DNA of 64,000 bases, from NCBI RefSeq assembly GCF_002100145.1, contig NZ_JXQD01000024.1, positions 374,094-438,093 of the forward strand. The letters run 5' to 3'. Source of the stretch: Vibrio sp. qd031. GTDB lineage: Bacteria > Pseudomonadota > Gammaproteobacteria > Enterobacterales > Vibrionaceae. The notes beneath the pieces were generated by a model, which was not told the origin of the DNA, searched no databases, and saw only the letters and a program-made list of their open reading frames with translations. Within the stretch, counting starts at the first letter, position 1. Every line of letters begins with the position of its first letter. The position numbers were made by a program, and so were the translations under genes. Of this stretch, positions 1 through 7,368 are shown piece by piece.

Positions 1-493
1 AATCCATCTCTTCAGCTGGTGGAGAGATTTCTGCTAAGATTTTCTCTACATCTAGGATCTCAACAAGTTCATTATCAATGTTGGTCACCGCCGTTAGATA
101 GTTGGCCTTACCTGCCCCTTGTGGTGGTGGCAAGATAGACTCCCAATGCATATTGATGATTCGCTCAACCGAGCTGACTAAGAAACCTTGAGTGGTACGG
201 TTAAACTCAGAGATCACCACAAAACATTTTTCGATGTCTTGGGTTGGTCGCCCACCAATGGCTTTACTGAGGTCGATAACCGAAATCGTGTTCCCACGAA
301 TGTGTGCTACCCCTTTAACTAGAGGGTGCAAGTTTGGCATCGAGGTGAGTTTTGGGCATTGCAGAACTTCTTTCACCTTAAATACGTTAATGCCGTACCT
401 CTGGCGTCCCATCAATCTAAATGTCAGCAATTCTAGGCGGTTTTGTCCCACTAATTGTGTGCGCTGATTCACCGAATCTAAAATACCCGTCAT
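1..493 (-). CDS. cheV: Chemotaxis coupling protein CheV (3' part cut by window edge)
   Basis: CheV links chemoreceptors to the CheA kinase through a CheW-like domain and carries a C-terminal response-regulator domain. The visible 164 codons begin MTGILDSVNQRTQLVG and contain the CheW fold, including RLELLTF-type and GINVFKVKEV strands and a GFLV motif. The receiver domain lies beyond the left edge. The start codon sits at 491-493 and is preceded by a purine-rich GGAG-like site. The gene is divergent from flgA, the usual Vibrio arrangement in which cheV and cheR lead into the flgB operon. It closely resembles the complete CheV at 41180-42124, so this strain has at least two CheV proteins. Confidence 0.9.
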   Translation of the reverse strand, partial: MTGILDSVNQRTQLVGQNRLELLTFRLMGRQRYGINVFKVKEVLQCPKLTSMPNLHPLVKGVAHIRGNTISVIDLSKAIGGRPTQDIEKCFVVISEFNRTTQGFLVSSVERIINMHWESILPPPQGAGKANYLTAVTNIDNELVEILDVEKILAEISPPAEEMD

Positions 494-618
494 TGGCTCC
501 TCTCCATGTCAATAATTTCCATGCGGTTCATGGTAGTCTTGTGGGGAATCCACTTTGCCCTGAAAGTTTAACGTATTATATACTGTAAACATGGGCGATT
601 TCTACGATAATATGACGT

Positions 619-1341
619 ATGACCTATCAAAATAGAAAAGTGACTTCCATCGTTACCAAGCTTATCGGCATTATAACGCTTGTCTTTAGTCTTTTTTGTA
701 CCGCCCAAACAGATAATGAGACATTAAGTGACACAGAGCGCGTTCAACGAGCTGCTGAAGAGTACGCTCGCACCGTTGTTACCGTTCCCGATTTTGGCGA
801 CATTGTCTTAGAAGCGGCACATATCGACTCGCGGCTAAAAGTGAGTGCTTGCGACAGCGGCTATGATCTCAGCACCTCTGGTTCGGCTAAATCCAGCGGA
901 GTCACGGTGTTAGTTAAATGCCCAGGAGAAGACTGGCAAGTCTATGTCCCTGTGCGCTCAACCATTACCGTCCCTTTAGTGATCACAAAGTTGCCAATTG
1001 CTCGCGGGCAGCTCATTACTGCCAGTGATTTGGCCATTGAGTCCATTGAACAACGAGCTTACCGTCGTCAAGGATTCTATTCATTTGAGGCTATTGTTGG
1101 TTCAAAATCGAAGCGGGCGCTGCGAGTTGGCCAAGTGATTGAACGTAAAGATGTGTGTGCGGTGTGTCGAGGCGATACGGTAGTCATTAATGCCAATATG
1201 GGAGAAATGACCATTACTACGCGAGGAGAAGCGATGCGTGATGGATCGGTTGGTGAACAAGTAAAGGTGAAAAATAGTAAATCTCAACGTATAATTGATG
1301 CTACCGTAAGCGGCGTCGGTGAAGTGACGGTGCGGTTTTAA
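619..1341 (+). CDS. flgA: Flagellar P-ring assembly chaperone FlgA
   Basis: This 240-residue protein is the periplasmic chaperone that helps FlgI assemble into the P ring around the flagellar rod. An N-terminal hydrophobic segment (about residues 12-30, ending near CTAQ) looks like a Sec signal peptide. The remainder matches the FlgA layout, with a C-terminal SAF-like region containing LPIARGQLITASD and the end motif ATVSGVGEVTVRF. Length is normal for the family. It is followed by flgM and flgN, as in other vibrios, and is divergent from cheV. An upstream ATG at 612 is out of frame, so 619 is the likely start, although a slightly downstream start inside the signal peptide region is possible. 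Confidence 0.95.
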   Translation: MTYQNRKVTSIVTKLIGIITLVFSLFCTAQTDNETLSDTERVQRAAEEYARTVVTVPDFGDIVLEAAHIDSRLKVSACDSGYDLSTSGSAKSSGVTVLVKCPGEDWQVYVPVRSTITVPLVITKLPIARGQLITASDLAIESIEQRAYRRQGFYSFEAIVGSKSKRALRVGQVIERKDVCAVCRGDTVVINANMGEMTITTRGEAMRDGSVGEQVKVKNSKSQRIIDATVSGVGEVTVRF

Positions 1342-1360
1342 AAAAGATCCGTAATAGTGC

Positions 1361-1387
1361 TAAAGAACCTCCTCAATTGGTCGATAT
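1361..1387 (+). promoter_or_regulatory. Candidate sigma-28 (FliA) promoter for flgM
   Basis: TAAA at 1361-1364 is followed by 15 bases and then GTCGATAT at 1380-1387. The sigma-28 pattern is TAAA, 15 bases, GCCGATAA, so this is a close match. A start near 1395 would leave a short leader before flgM at 1430. A FliA-dependent promoter for the gene of FliA's own anti-sigma factor is the known feedback arrangement in enteric bacteria and vibrios. The match was found by eye only. Confidence 0.6.
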
Positions 1388-1429
1388 GGCTAGTACTGAC
1401 ACTATTTACGTAACTAAAAGGGGTATGTT

Positions 1430-1738
1430 ATGCCCAGTATAGACCAAATCAGAACTGGACAGGCCTATTCGATGGCCCGTAACTCAAAAGCGGAATCGGG
1501 CGGTCAAACCACGAACACGGCAAAAAACGAAAGCCCAGTTCGTTCAGATTCTGTATCTGTGAGCGACCAAGGTAGAGCCATTAATCAAATGCAGCAACAA
1601 ATGGCCGCAGAGCCGAGCTTCGATGCTGCAAAAGTGCAATCTATTAAAGAAGCGATTGCGAACGGGTCATACGTTGTCGATGCAGAACAACTGGCAACGA
1701 ATATTTTAAAGTTTGAACAAGAGCTGACTGATATTTAA
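1430..1738 (+). CDS. flgM: Anti-sigma-28 factor FlgM
   Basis: FlgM binds FliA (sigma-28) and blocks late flagellar transcription until it is exported. The 102-residue product has the family form: a polar, probably disordered N-terminal half rich in Ser, Asn and Gln, and a C-terminal helical region, KVQSIKEAIANGSY to ATNILKFEQEL, that corresponds to the sigma-binding part. An AGGGG-type ribosome site precedes the start. It lies between flgA and flgN, with 30 bases to flgN, so flgMN are probably co-transcribed. A sigma-28-like promoter lies just upstream. Confidence 0.95.
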   Translation: MPSIDQIRTGQAYSMARNSKAESGGQTTNTAKNESPVRSDSVSVSDQGRAINQMQQQMAAEPSFDAAKVQSIKEAIANGSYVVDAEQLATNILKFEQELTDI

Positions 1739-1768
1739 CCGCCCATTAGTCAGCCAATTTGAGAGAAA

Positions 1769-2194
1769 ATGGCTGCTTTAAACGATTTGCTGGAGTTTCA
1801 GGTTAAAAATACCCGTGAGCTCCTAGATGTTTTACAACTCGAACAACACGCGATCACCGCTAGACATTCTGCGGAGATTGAGTCGATCGCGCAAAAAAAA
1901 TCTCAACTGGTTACACAAATCCAGTCTACCGATCAGCGTATTGCCGCACATCCAGATCTCGAACAGTTATCACAATCTGACGCATTCGATACCCAAGTAA
2001 CTACCGTTCGAAACATTATGCAAGAGTGCCAAGTTCTTAACCAACTCAACGGTGAGGCATTGCAACGTGCCAATATCAGCTACACAAAATTGAACAATTT
2101 GTTGCAGCAAAGCCACGGAAAAATTGGCATGACCTACAATTCTGGCGGATTGACTCACACCTCCTCAACGTTAGGGACGAAAGTCAAAGCTTAA
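1769..2194 (+). CDS. flgN: Flagellar export chaperone FlgN
   Basis: FlgN is the cytoplasmic chaperone for the hook-filament junction proteins FlgK and FlgL. The product has 141 residues, the usual family length, and is almost entirely helical and rich in Gln and Leu, as expected of a FlgN coiled-coil bundle (for example ELLDVLQLEQHAITARH). It follows flgM at 30 bases with a GAGAG ribosome site. The assignment rests on position, length and composition together; FlgN sequences diverge quickly, so individual residues say less. Confidence 0.92.
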   Translation: MAALNDLLEFQVKNTRELLDVLQLEQHAITARHSAEIESIAQKKSQLVTQIQSTDQRIAAHPDLEQLSQSDAFDTQVTTVRNIMQECQVLNQLNGEALQRANISYTKLNNLLQQSHGKIGMTYNSGGLTHTSSTLGTKVKA

Positions 2195-2199
2195 TCCCG

Positions 2200-3378
2200 T
2201 TACAGCTTAGAGTGTGAATGCTGCTCGCGAATGCGCATTACTCGCCAATACACAAAGCCAAACGCTAATCCCCACAACGTCGAACTGATTCCTAGCAAAG
2301 TAATGCCAGATAACGTCACTAAAAACGTAATCAGCGCTGACTCTTGATTGCCCTCCAAGCTAAAAGCAGAGTGCAAACACATAAGTAGTGTTCCTAACAA
2401 GGCAAATCCGGCCAGGATTGTTGACACTTCACTCGGCAGCGAAAGAAAAAGCGCTACAACACTAGTAGCAAATACCCCGGCCAATAAATAAAACACCCCT
2501 GCCCACATGGCAGCTCGATACCGTTGCGCCCGATCGTAATCAACGTCTTTATTCATACAGATCGCCGCCGAAATAGCAGCCAAATTGACGCTAAATGCTC
2601 CCAACGGGGCAAATAATAGGTTAAATAGCCCTGTCCCAAGCAAAATCGAACCCACAGGAACATCGTAGTTATGGCTTTTTAACATCGCGATCCCTGGAAG
2701 GTTTTGCGACAACATGGTGACTAAGTACAAAGGCAATGCAATGTTGATGATCGCAGCGATATTCCATTGAGGGGCGATCCAATCGGGCCTGGCCATGTCG
2801 AAGGTACTGGGCAACAGTGCCGCTTGGGGGCTTATTAATGTCGCTATAATACCGACGACCAGCACCACCAACATTGTGTATCGAGACGCCAGCTTTTTTG
2901 TGATGATATACGCTAGAAACATCACAACAAATAGTACTGGGGTGCTCGATAAAGTACCAAAGGCCGCTAAGCAAATAGGCAGCACAATCGCCGCTAACAT
3001 AGCGCTCGCAAGTGAAGCAGGCACCGCTTTGATGAGTTTATTCAAGGGCTTAATCAGCCCGGTAAGCACAATCAAAAAGCCAGACACCATGAATGCCCCA
3101 ATAACGCTTTGCAGATCATAGATATAACTGCCACTGGCCAATATAGCCGCTCCTGGTGTTGACCAAGCGGTTAGTATTGGCGTTTTAAGAAACCACGAAA
3201 AAGTCATCGAGGTTATTCCCATCACCACGCCTAACGCAAGCAACCAGCTTTCAATTTGACTTGGGGTGGCCCCCAGTGTCGTGGCGGCTTGTATGACGAT
3301 AACCACTGAGCTGGTATAACCAACCAAAACAGCAGTAAATCCTGCAGTAATATGACTCACATTTAACAGCTTATTCAT
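2200..3378 (-). CDS. BenE-family (benzoate:H+ symporter type) inner-membrane transporter
   Basis: The 392-residue product is a polytopic membrane protein with about 12 hydrophobic segments. Its N-terminal part, with SWFLKTPILTAWSTPGAAIL near residues 60-85, is characteristic of the BenE family. Family members are usually annotated as benzoate/proton symporters, but the substrate here is unproven. The gene ends five bases from flgN and is divergent from an XRE-cupin regulator, which probably controls it. Together the two genes interrupt the usual adjacency of flgN and flgP. The start at 3378 is preceded by AAGG about ten bases upstream; the ATG at 3382 runs into a stop after three codons. Confidence 0.85.
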   Translation of the reverse strand: MNKLLNVSHITAGFTAVLVGYTSSVVIVIQAATTLGATPSQIESWLLALGVVMGITSMTFSWFLKTPILTAWSTPGAAILASGSYIYDLQSVIGAFMVSGFLIVLTGLIKPLNKLIKAVPASLASAMLAAIVLPICLAAFGTLSSTPVLFVVMFLAYIITKKLASRYTMLVVLVVGIIATLISPQAALLPSTFDMARPDWIAPQWNIAAIINIALPLYLVTMLSQNLPGIAMLKSHNYDVPVGSILLGTGLFNLLFAPLGAFSVNLAAISAAICMNKDVDYDRAQRYRAAMWAGVFYLLAGVFATSVVALFLSLPSEVSTILAGFALLGTLLMCLHSAFSLEGNQESALITFLVTLSGITLLGISSTLWGLAFGFVYWRVMRIREQHSHSKL

Positions 3379-3410
3379 CCATGATTGCCTTAACGTTTGT
3401 GGTAAACTTG

Positions 3411-3459
3411 TTGTGCGTTATTACGCACGAACAATATCATTGTGCGCTTTAACGCACAA
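3411..3459. promoter_or_regulatory. Two near-palindromic operator candidates between benE and the XRE regulator
   Basis: Two 20-base near-palindromes of the form TTGTGCG, six central bases, CGCACRA lie at 3411-3430 and 3440-3459, with centres 29 bases apart. Both sit between the divergent benE-like gene and the XRE-cupin regulator gene, and the second ends 14 bases before the regulator start. Arm identity is high and only central positions vary. The likely reading is binding sites for the adjacent regulator, giving joint control of both genes. Confidence 0.65.
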
Positions 3460-3472
3460 CAAAGGACGTATA

Positions 3473-4015
3473 ATGAAAGATGCCAAATTTAAGGCTGAGA
3501 TATCCAACCAGCTGAAAAGTCTTAGAAAAAAACGTGGATTAAGTTTGGATGCCACTGCGCAGCTTACCGGAGTATCCAAAGCGATGTTGGGCCAAATAGA
3601 ACGTAGAGAATCGAGTCCAACGATCGCTACGCTTTGGAAAATCAGTAGCGGCCTAGACAGTTCATTTTCCGCTTTTTTTAGCAACGATCCGCAATTGCAG
3701 CAAAGTGAAAAAACCTTTCCTTGCGATGCGCATATGCAGGTAAATACGCTATTTCCTTTTCAATCAGACACCAATATAGAGGTGTTTGAAATTACGCTAA
3801 CCGATCGTCACCAGCAATTATCATCGCCGCATCAGGTTGGGGTAATTGAGCATGTACATGTCATAAGTGGCAAGCTCAAGCTGATGTTTAATGACACTTG
3901 GCATACGCTCACCGCAGGGGAAAGTGTACGGTTCTACGCGGATCAACCACACGGTTATGAGGCTGTCACTGAGACCGTGATCTTCCATAATATTGTCAGT
4001 TATCCAATAATCTAA
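3473..4015 (+). CDS. XRE-family transcriptional regulator with C-terminal cupin domain
   Basis: The 180-residue product has an N-terminal helix-turn-helix (about residues 9-65, with LRKKRGLSLDATAQLTGVS and LGQIERRESSPTIATLWKIS) and a C-terminal cupin fold (about 100-175, with EHVHVISGKLKLM and GESVRFYADQPHGYE). This is the common XRE-cupin layout, in which the cupin senses a small ligand. ATG at 3473 is chosen because AAGGA lies six bases upstream and because an in-frame start at 3413 would lie inside the palindromic operators. It is divergent from the BenE-type transporter, its probable target. Confidence 0.88.
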   Translation: MKDAKFKAEISNQLKSLRKKRGLSLDATAQLTGVSKAMLGQIERRESSPTIATLWKISSGLDSSFSAFFSNDPQLQQSEKTFPCDAHMQVNTLFPFQSDTNIEVFEITLTDRHQQLSSPHQVGVIEHVHVISGKLKLMFNDTWHTLTAGESVRFYADQPHGYEAVTETVIFHNIVSYPII

Positions 4016-4103
4016 GTTTCACCTAGAGGCATGGACCGAATGAAGGGTTTAAAAAACATCCACCATATAAAAGTTGAATCAGATTGTTTAATGTGTCCTC
4101 CAA

Positions 4104-4142
4104 TAAAAAAAAGCCATCGGTGTAGACCACCAATGGCTTTTC
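4104..4142 (-). terminator. Intrinsic terminator after flgP (possibly bidirectional)
   Basis: The arms AGCCAT and ATGGCT, extended by GGTG/CACC, form a hairpin. It is flanked by an A-run on the left and a T-run on the right, so it can end both the minus-strand flgOP transcript and the plus-strand regulator transcript. Confidence 0.7.
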
Positions 4143-4165
4143 CAACAGGCTCGCACAATAAAGCC

Positions 4166-4597
4166 TTAGAATAAAGTTTGTTGACGCTTCGCCGGCACAT
4201 GTTGCACTTCACCGTAGTCGCGCAGCATATCCATTTTGTTAATGTCTAGACGAAGCTCAGTAACGTAACTATCGCCAACGGTGTATGTTCTCACCACTTC
4301 AGCACCGCGAACAACACCATCAACAGCACCAAACGTTTCTTCATCGTACAAACGTTGATTCTGCACATCCGAACGACCGGATATTCGCATACCGTAAATT
4401 TGCTCAGCCAACTCGCGATACGCATCTAACTTGGACGCGCGCATTGCTTTAATCTGCTTTTCTTGACTATCACGACCGCTTTGGTCAGTAATACTCGAAT
4501 AACCTACTGCGGTTAACACTTCACCTTGACGAGTGGCGTTTAAAGGTTGGCACCCAACTAGTACTAAAGCCACCAGGCAAAAAATCCAATTTCTCAT
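4166..4597 (-). CDS. flgP: Flagellar outer-membrane lipoprotein FlgP
   Basis: FlgP is a lipoprotein needed for normal motility and for building the outer rings of the Vibrio polar flagellum. The 143-residue product has a signal peptide ending in the lipobox LVGC, with Cys16 as the lipidated residue, followed by an LPP20-type domain (MRASKLDAYRELAEQIYGM). AGGAG precedes the start by six bases. It lies 38 bases downstream of flgO in the same direction, and flgT lies divergently beyond flgO, which is the known flgT-flgO-flgP order. A strong hairpin terminator follows. Confidence 0.95.
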   Translation of the reverse strand: MRNWIFCLVALVLVGCQPLNATRQGEVLTAVGYSSITDQSGRDSQEKQIKAMRASKLDAYRELAEQIYGMRISGRSDVQNQRLYDEETFGAVDGVVRGAEVVRTYTVGDSYVTELRLDINKMDMLRDYGEVQHVPAKRQQTLF

Positions 4598-4635
4598 CTC
4601 GATCTCCTACAGACTCTCTCAATCTGTGTATCCTG

Positions 4636-5289
4636 CTATGGACGTAACACGACAGTATATGGGTTAGAGTATTTTGGGTCAGTGCGAATAAGCACCCCGT
4701 CTTGTTGACGTACACTGTTCATCGTATCTAGGTCGCGACCAATGCGATCCGATGGTAAGAAGCCTTGTGCTGACGCCACAACTACGTGGGACTTCATACC
4801 GACGAGTCGAGCATTCACCATAACGCCACCTTCTTGACGCAGCATTGTGCCGGTCAGAATGTATTGAACTTCATGGCTGTCTTGTAGCTCTTTCAAATCG
4901 CGGCTCAGCGCAAAGTCGCCATGTTGCGTAACTTTGATTGATCCTGTTGTTTTGTAGTCAACAATCCGAAACCCTCGGCGTTGCAACTGATGTATAAAAC
5001 TCTCTGATACGGTGTTGCCCAACCAACTCGCACTGCCCATGTCCTGAAGGTCTACAAAAGACGCAACGGCTACGGGTGTTCGTTGCGACACAGCCGTATT
5101 CGATGTCACCAATTCTTCAGTCATCGATTCGACGAAAAAGTCGAGGGTGTGTTTTGGGTTATCCATCAACATAAAGCGCGAGCCTTGGTAAGGCGTTTTA
5201 CCGTTGTATATGGGCGAATAGCCACATCCAACGACTAAAATTGGTAACAGCAATACCATCCACTTCTTTACTGCCATCCATTTATTCAT
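4636..5289 (-). CDS. flgO: Flagellar outer-membrane protein FlgO
   Basis: FlgO is an outer-membrane-associated protein of the Vibrio polar flagellum that acts with FlgP and FlgT. The product (217 residues from the chosen start) has a lipoprotein signal, VVGC with Cys22, and the FlgO family domain containing VAVASFVDLQDM, SESFIHQLQRRGF and EVQYILTGTMLRQ. Two starts are possible. The second ATG, at 5289, is preferred because GGAGAG lies eight bases before it but only two bases before the ATG at 5295. It forms a unit with flgP. A sigma-54-like promoter is visible in the interval shared with flgT. Confidence 0.95.
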   Translation of the reverse strand: MNKWMAVKKWMVLLLPILVVGCGYSPIYNGKTPYQGSRFMLMDNPKHTLDFFVESMTEELVTSNTAVSQRTPVAVASFVDLQDMGSASWLGNTVSESFIHQLQRRGFRIVDYKTTGSIKVTQHGDFALSRDLKELQDSHEVQYILTGTMLRQEGGVMVNARLVGMKSHVVVASAQGFLPSDRIGRDLDTMNSVRQQDGVLIRTDPKYSNPYTVVLRP

Positions 5290-5328
5290 GTCCATCTCTC
5301 TCCACTGGAACGGTTCCTAACTCGACAT

Positions 5329-5344
5329 TGGAACAATCTTTGCT
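5329..5344 (+). promoter_or_regulatory. Sigma-54-like element upstream of flgT (one mismatch)
   Basis: TGGAACAATCTTTGCT fits the sigma-54 pattern TGGYAYR, four bases, TTGCW, with one mismatch at the Y. It points towards flgT, 109 bases downstream. flgT is placed under sigma-28 in V. cholerae. A GCCGATGC, close to a sigma-28 -10 element, also occurs at 5403-5410, but no convincing -35 partner was seen. Confidence 0.35.
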
Positions 5345-5419
5345 TTTAAATTTGTGCGTCAAATAAAAAGCTCTGTTTATACGCTCTGGTGATTATCATT
5401 TTGCCGATGCTAGAAACTT

Positions 5420-5435
5420 AGCAATAACCATACCA
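5420..5435 (-). promoter_or_regulatory. Sigma-54 promoter candidate for flgO-flgP
   Basis: On the minus strand the bases read TGGTATGGTTATTGCT, a full match to the sigma-54 pattern TGGYAYR, four bases, TTGCW. Transcription would start near 5408 and give a leader of about 115 bases before flgO. Control of flgOP by sigma-54 with FlrC is known in V. cholerae, which supports the call. Confidence 0.65.
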
Positions 5436-5452
5436 AAACGGATTTAGAGATC

Positions 5453-6586
5453 ATGAAGAGAGCATTATTGTTCCTTGTTCACCTTATAACGCTAGTTACT
5501 GCACCAATAGTTCAAGCCGAATGGTTTGAAGTCGAAGGCAGCGCAACCGTTGTGGCGTCGGACAGTACCGCCCGATATCACGCATTAAACGACGCGATTT
5601 ATCAAGCAATGGCGTTCGCGGGTGCCGATATAGGGACCATCAGCCTGCTGACCGAATTTATCGAAGTTGACCGTGAACAATATCAATTCACTAACCACGA
5701 AATCCGGTTTATTGAAGTGATAGATGAGCGAACTCGAAACGGCAAAAAAACGCTGCGTGTCCGCCTCGATATCTACCCATCGGCAAATGGTTGCCAAGTG
5801 GGGCAATATAAAAAGACGTTTCTGGTCGGCAATTTTGATATCGAAAGCCCACAGCAAGCGGTGATGGGACAAATATACTCACTAGGCGACGACTTTAGCC
5901 GGGTGCTAGACAGGCAAATTGACCAACAGTCTTTAAGCTTTTTGTCGGTTGGCACCACTAACTACCCATTAAATAAAGACAATCCGTCAATGGTCACTAT
6001 GGTAGCTCAAGACTATGCGGCTCAATACTTAATTTCAGGAAAAATCACCGATCTCACCGCCACCATAGAGAGCAGCCTTCTATCGTCGGATGTGATTAAT
6101 CGTCAATTTGCCGCTGATGTAAGTATTTTGGATGGCAAAACCGGTCACGAAGTGTTTCGCAAAAACTACCGCGAAATTGCGCGCTGGCCATTTGCAAAAA
6201 CCAGCTTAGTGGATACCTCGAGTGGGCGATTTTGGAGCTCTACTTACGGAGAAATGCTGCTGCGCGTAAGCCGTGACATCATGCTCGACTTAGAGTCCGA
6301 GTTATCATGCAAAATTACGCTTCCTCAAGTGGTCAAGGTCTATGGTGACACAGTAACGATAGATTTAGGGCGAATACACGGAGTACAAGTGGATGATGAA
6401 TTGTCACTTTGGCATACCGGTGCATTCATTGATCAGGCGGGCAATCCTCGCAACAAAGTCACCGCCAGTAATATCACGCTGAAAGTGTCTCGAGTTTACG
6501 ACCAAGAGGCTGAGCTGAAAGTGATGCAGCCAGAGCTGGCAACGAGCATCCAGTTAGGCGATGTGATGCACAAAGCGGTTCACTAG
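5453..6586 (+). CDS. flgT: Flagellar H-ring / assembly protein FlgT
   Basis: FlgT forms part of the H ring around the basal body of the sheathed polar flagellum and stabilises the motor. The 377-residue length is typical. A signal peptide ends near APIVQA (about residue 23) and mature FlgT begins EWFEVEGSATVV. A middle region carries YLISGKITDL, and the C-terminal region has VVKVYGDTVTIDLGRIHGVQVDDELSL, as in FlgT domain 3. It is divergent from flgO and is the last intact flagellar gene in this group. It is followed by a perfect inverted repeat and an HD-GYP remnant. Confidence 0.95.
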   Translation: MKRALLFLVHLITLVTAPIVQAEWFEVEGSATVVASDSTARYHALNDAIYQAMAFAGADIGTISLLTEFIEVDREQYQFTNHEIRFIEVIDERTRNGKKTLRVRLDIYPSANGCQVGQYKKTFLVGNFDIESPQQAVMGQIYSLGDDFSRVLDRQIDQQSLSFLSVGTTNYPLNKDNPSMVTMVAQDYAAQYLISGKITDLTATIESSLLSSDVINRQFAADVSILDGKTGHEVFRKNYREIARWPFAKTSLVDTSSGRFWSSTYGEMLLRVSRDIMLDLESELSCKITLPQVVKVYGDTVTIDLGRIHGVQVDDELSLWHTGAFIDQAGNPRNKVTASNITLKVSRVYDQEAELKVMQPELATSIQLGDVMHKAVH

Positions 6587-6735
6587 CCGTTCATACTCTG
6601 CGCTGATTGGTTGCAAGTAGCTAAAACGCGTCGCTGCTAATCAGCGCGAGAAAAAAGTTGGGTGCGGCGATACCTTGCCACATCCAACAACCACTTTCAT
6701 AATCCTATTATCCATAAGACATAGCCTGTTAGCAC

Positions 6736-6758
6736 ACTCGGTTTAGACTAAACCGAGT
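6736..6758. repeat. Perfect 11-base inverted repeat downstream of flgT
   Basis: ACTCGGTTTAG, one base, CTAAACCGAGT is a perfect inverted repeat between the flgT stop and the HD-GYP remnant. No T-run follows on either strand, so it is not a standard intrinsic terminator. It could be a protein-binding site or a hairpin that blocks exonucleases. Confidence 0.5.
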
Positions 6759-6766
6759 ACACGATA

Positions 6767-7133
6767 TCAGTCTGAACACTTCTGCATAATGTCCAGGACT
6801 TCAGGTTTAAACTTGAGAAACATCTCGGCCAATACAGGGTCAAAGCGCTCCTTTTTCCTTTTTAATAAGGCTAAACGCCGCATCAGCAATCCATGCCTTT
6901 TTATACGAACGCGTTGAGGTAAGCGCATCGAATACATCGGCTATTGCCGAGATTCGACCTATCTGAGGGATCTCTTCTCCCGTCAAGCGGTGCGGATAAC
7001 CTTTTCCATTGTATTTTGTGATGGGTTTGCGCCACTGTCTTGGCCATTTGCAACAATTTTGTGTGACTATCTCCCTCTAAGATATCTATGCCTATCGCGA
7101 CGTGCGTCATCATCACCCACAACCTCTCATTTT
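6767..7133 (-). pseudogene. Decayed HD-GYP domain gene (c-di-GMP phosphodiesterase remnant)
   Basis: Three reading frames on the minus strand, read in order, rebuild the C-terminal half of an HD-GYP domain. The first gives MTHVAIGIDILEGDSHTK to QTHH. The second gives NGKGYPHRLTGEEIP, then GRISAIADVFDALTSTRSYKKAW. The third, after one extra base in EKG, gives ERFDPVLAEMFLKFKPEV and a stop at 6767. At least two frameshifts are needed, and the N-terminal half with the HD metal-binding pair is absent. Intact family members degrade cyclic di-GMP. The remnant lies between flgT and a chemoreceptor gene, so a motility-linked phosphodiesterase was probably lost here. Confidence 0.85.
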
Positions 7134-7368
7134 TACCACTAATTGTGCATGCTCAGTTAGCTAAAGCTAACTAAATCATTCTACGCACTTTGTGACATTG
7201 ATCTCTATTGATCAAGGACACAAAACCTCCTAGTACTTTCGGTTAAAGTGCCGAACCGTAACAAATCGTAACAAGAGCTAGCGATGTCCATGGTTGACGT
7301 TTCATTTGAAAAGACGTCAATGCATACGACGGAACAAGAATTCGAAATAGACTAGTAGGTATGACTAC

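Noticed and set aside
192..467. Plus-strand frame of 91 codons at the left edge
   Set aside because: It is antisense to cheV, whose minus-strand frame matches CheV throughout.
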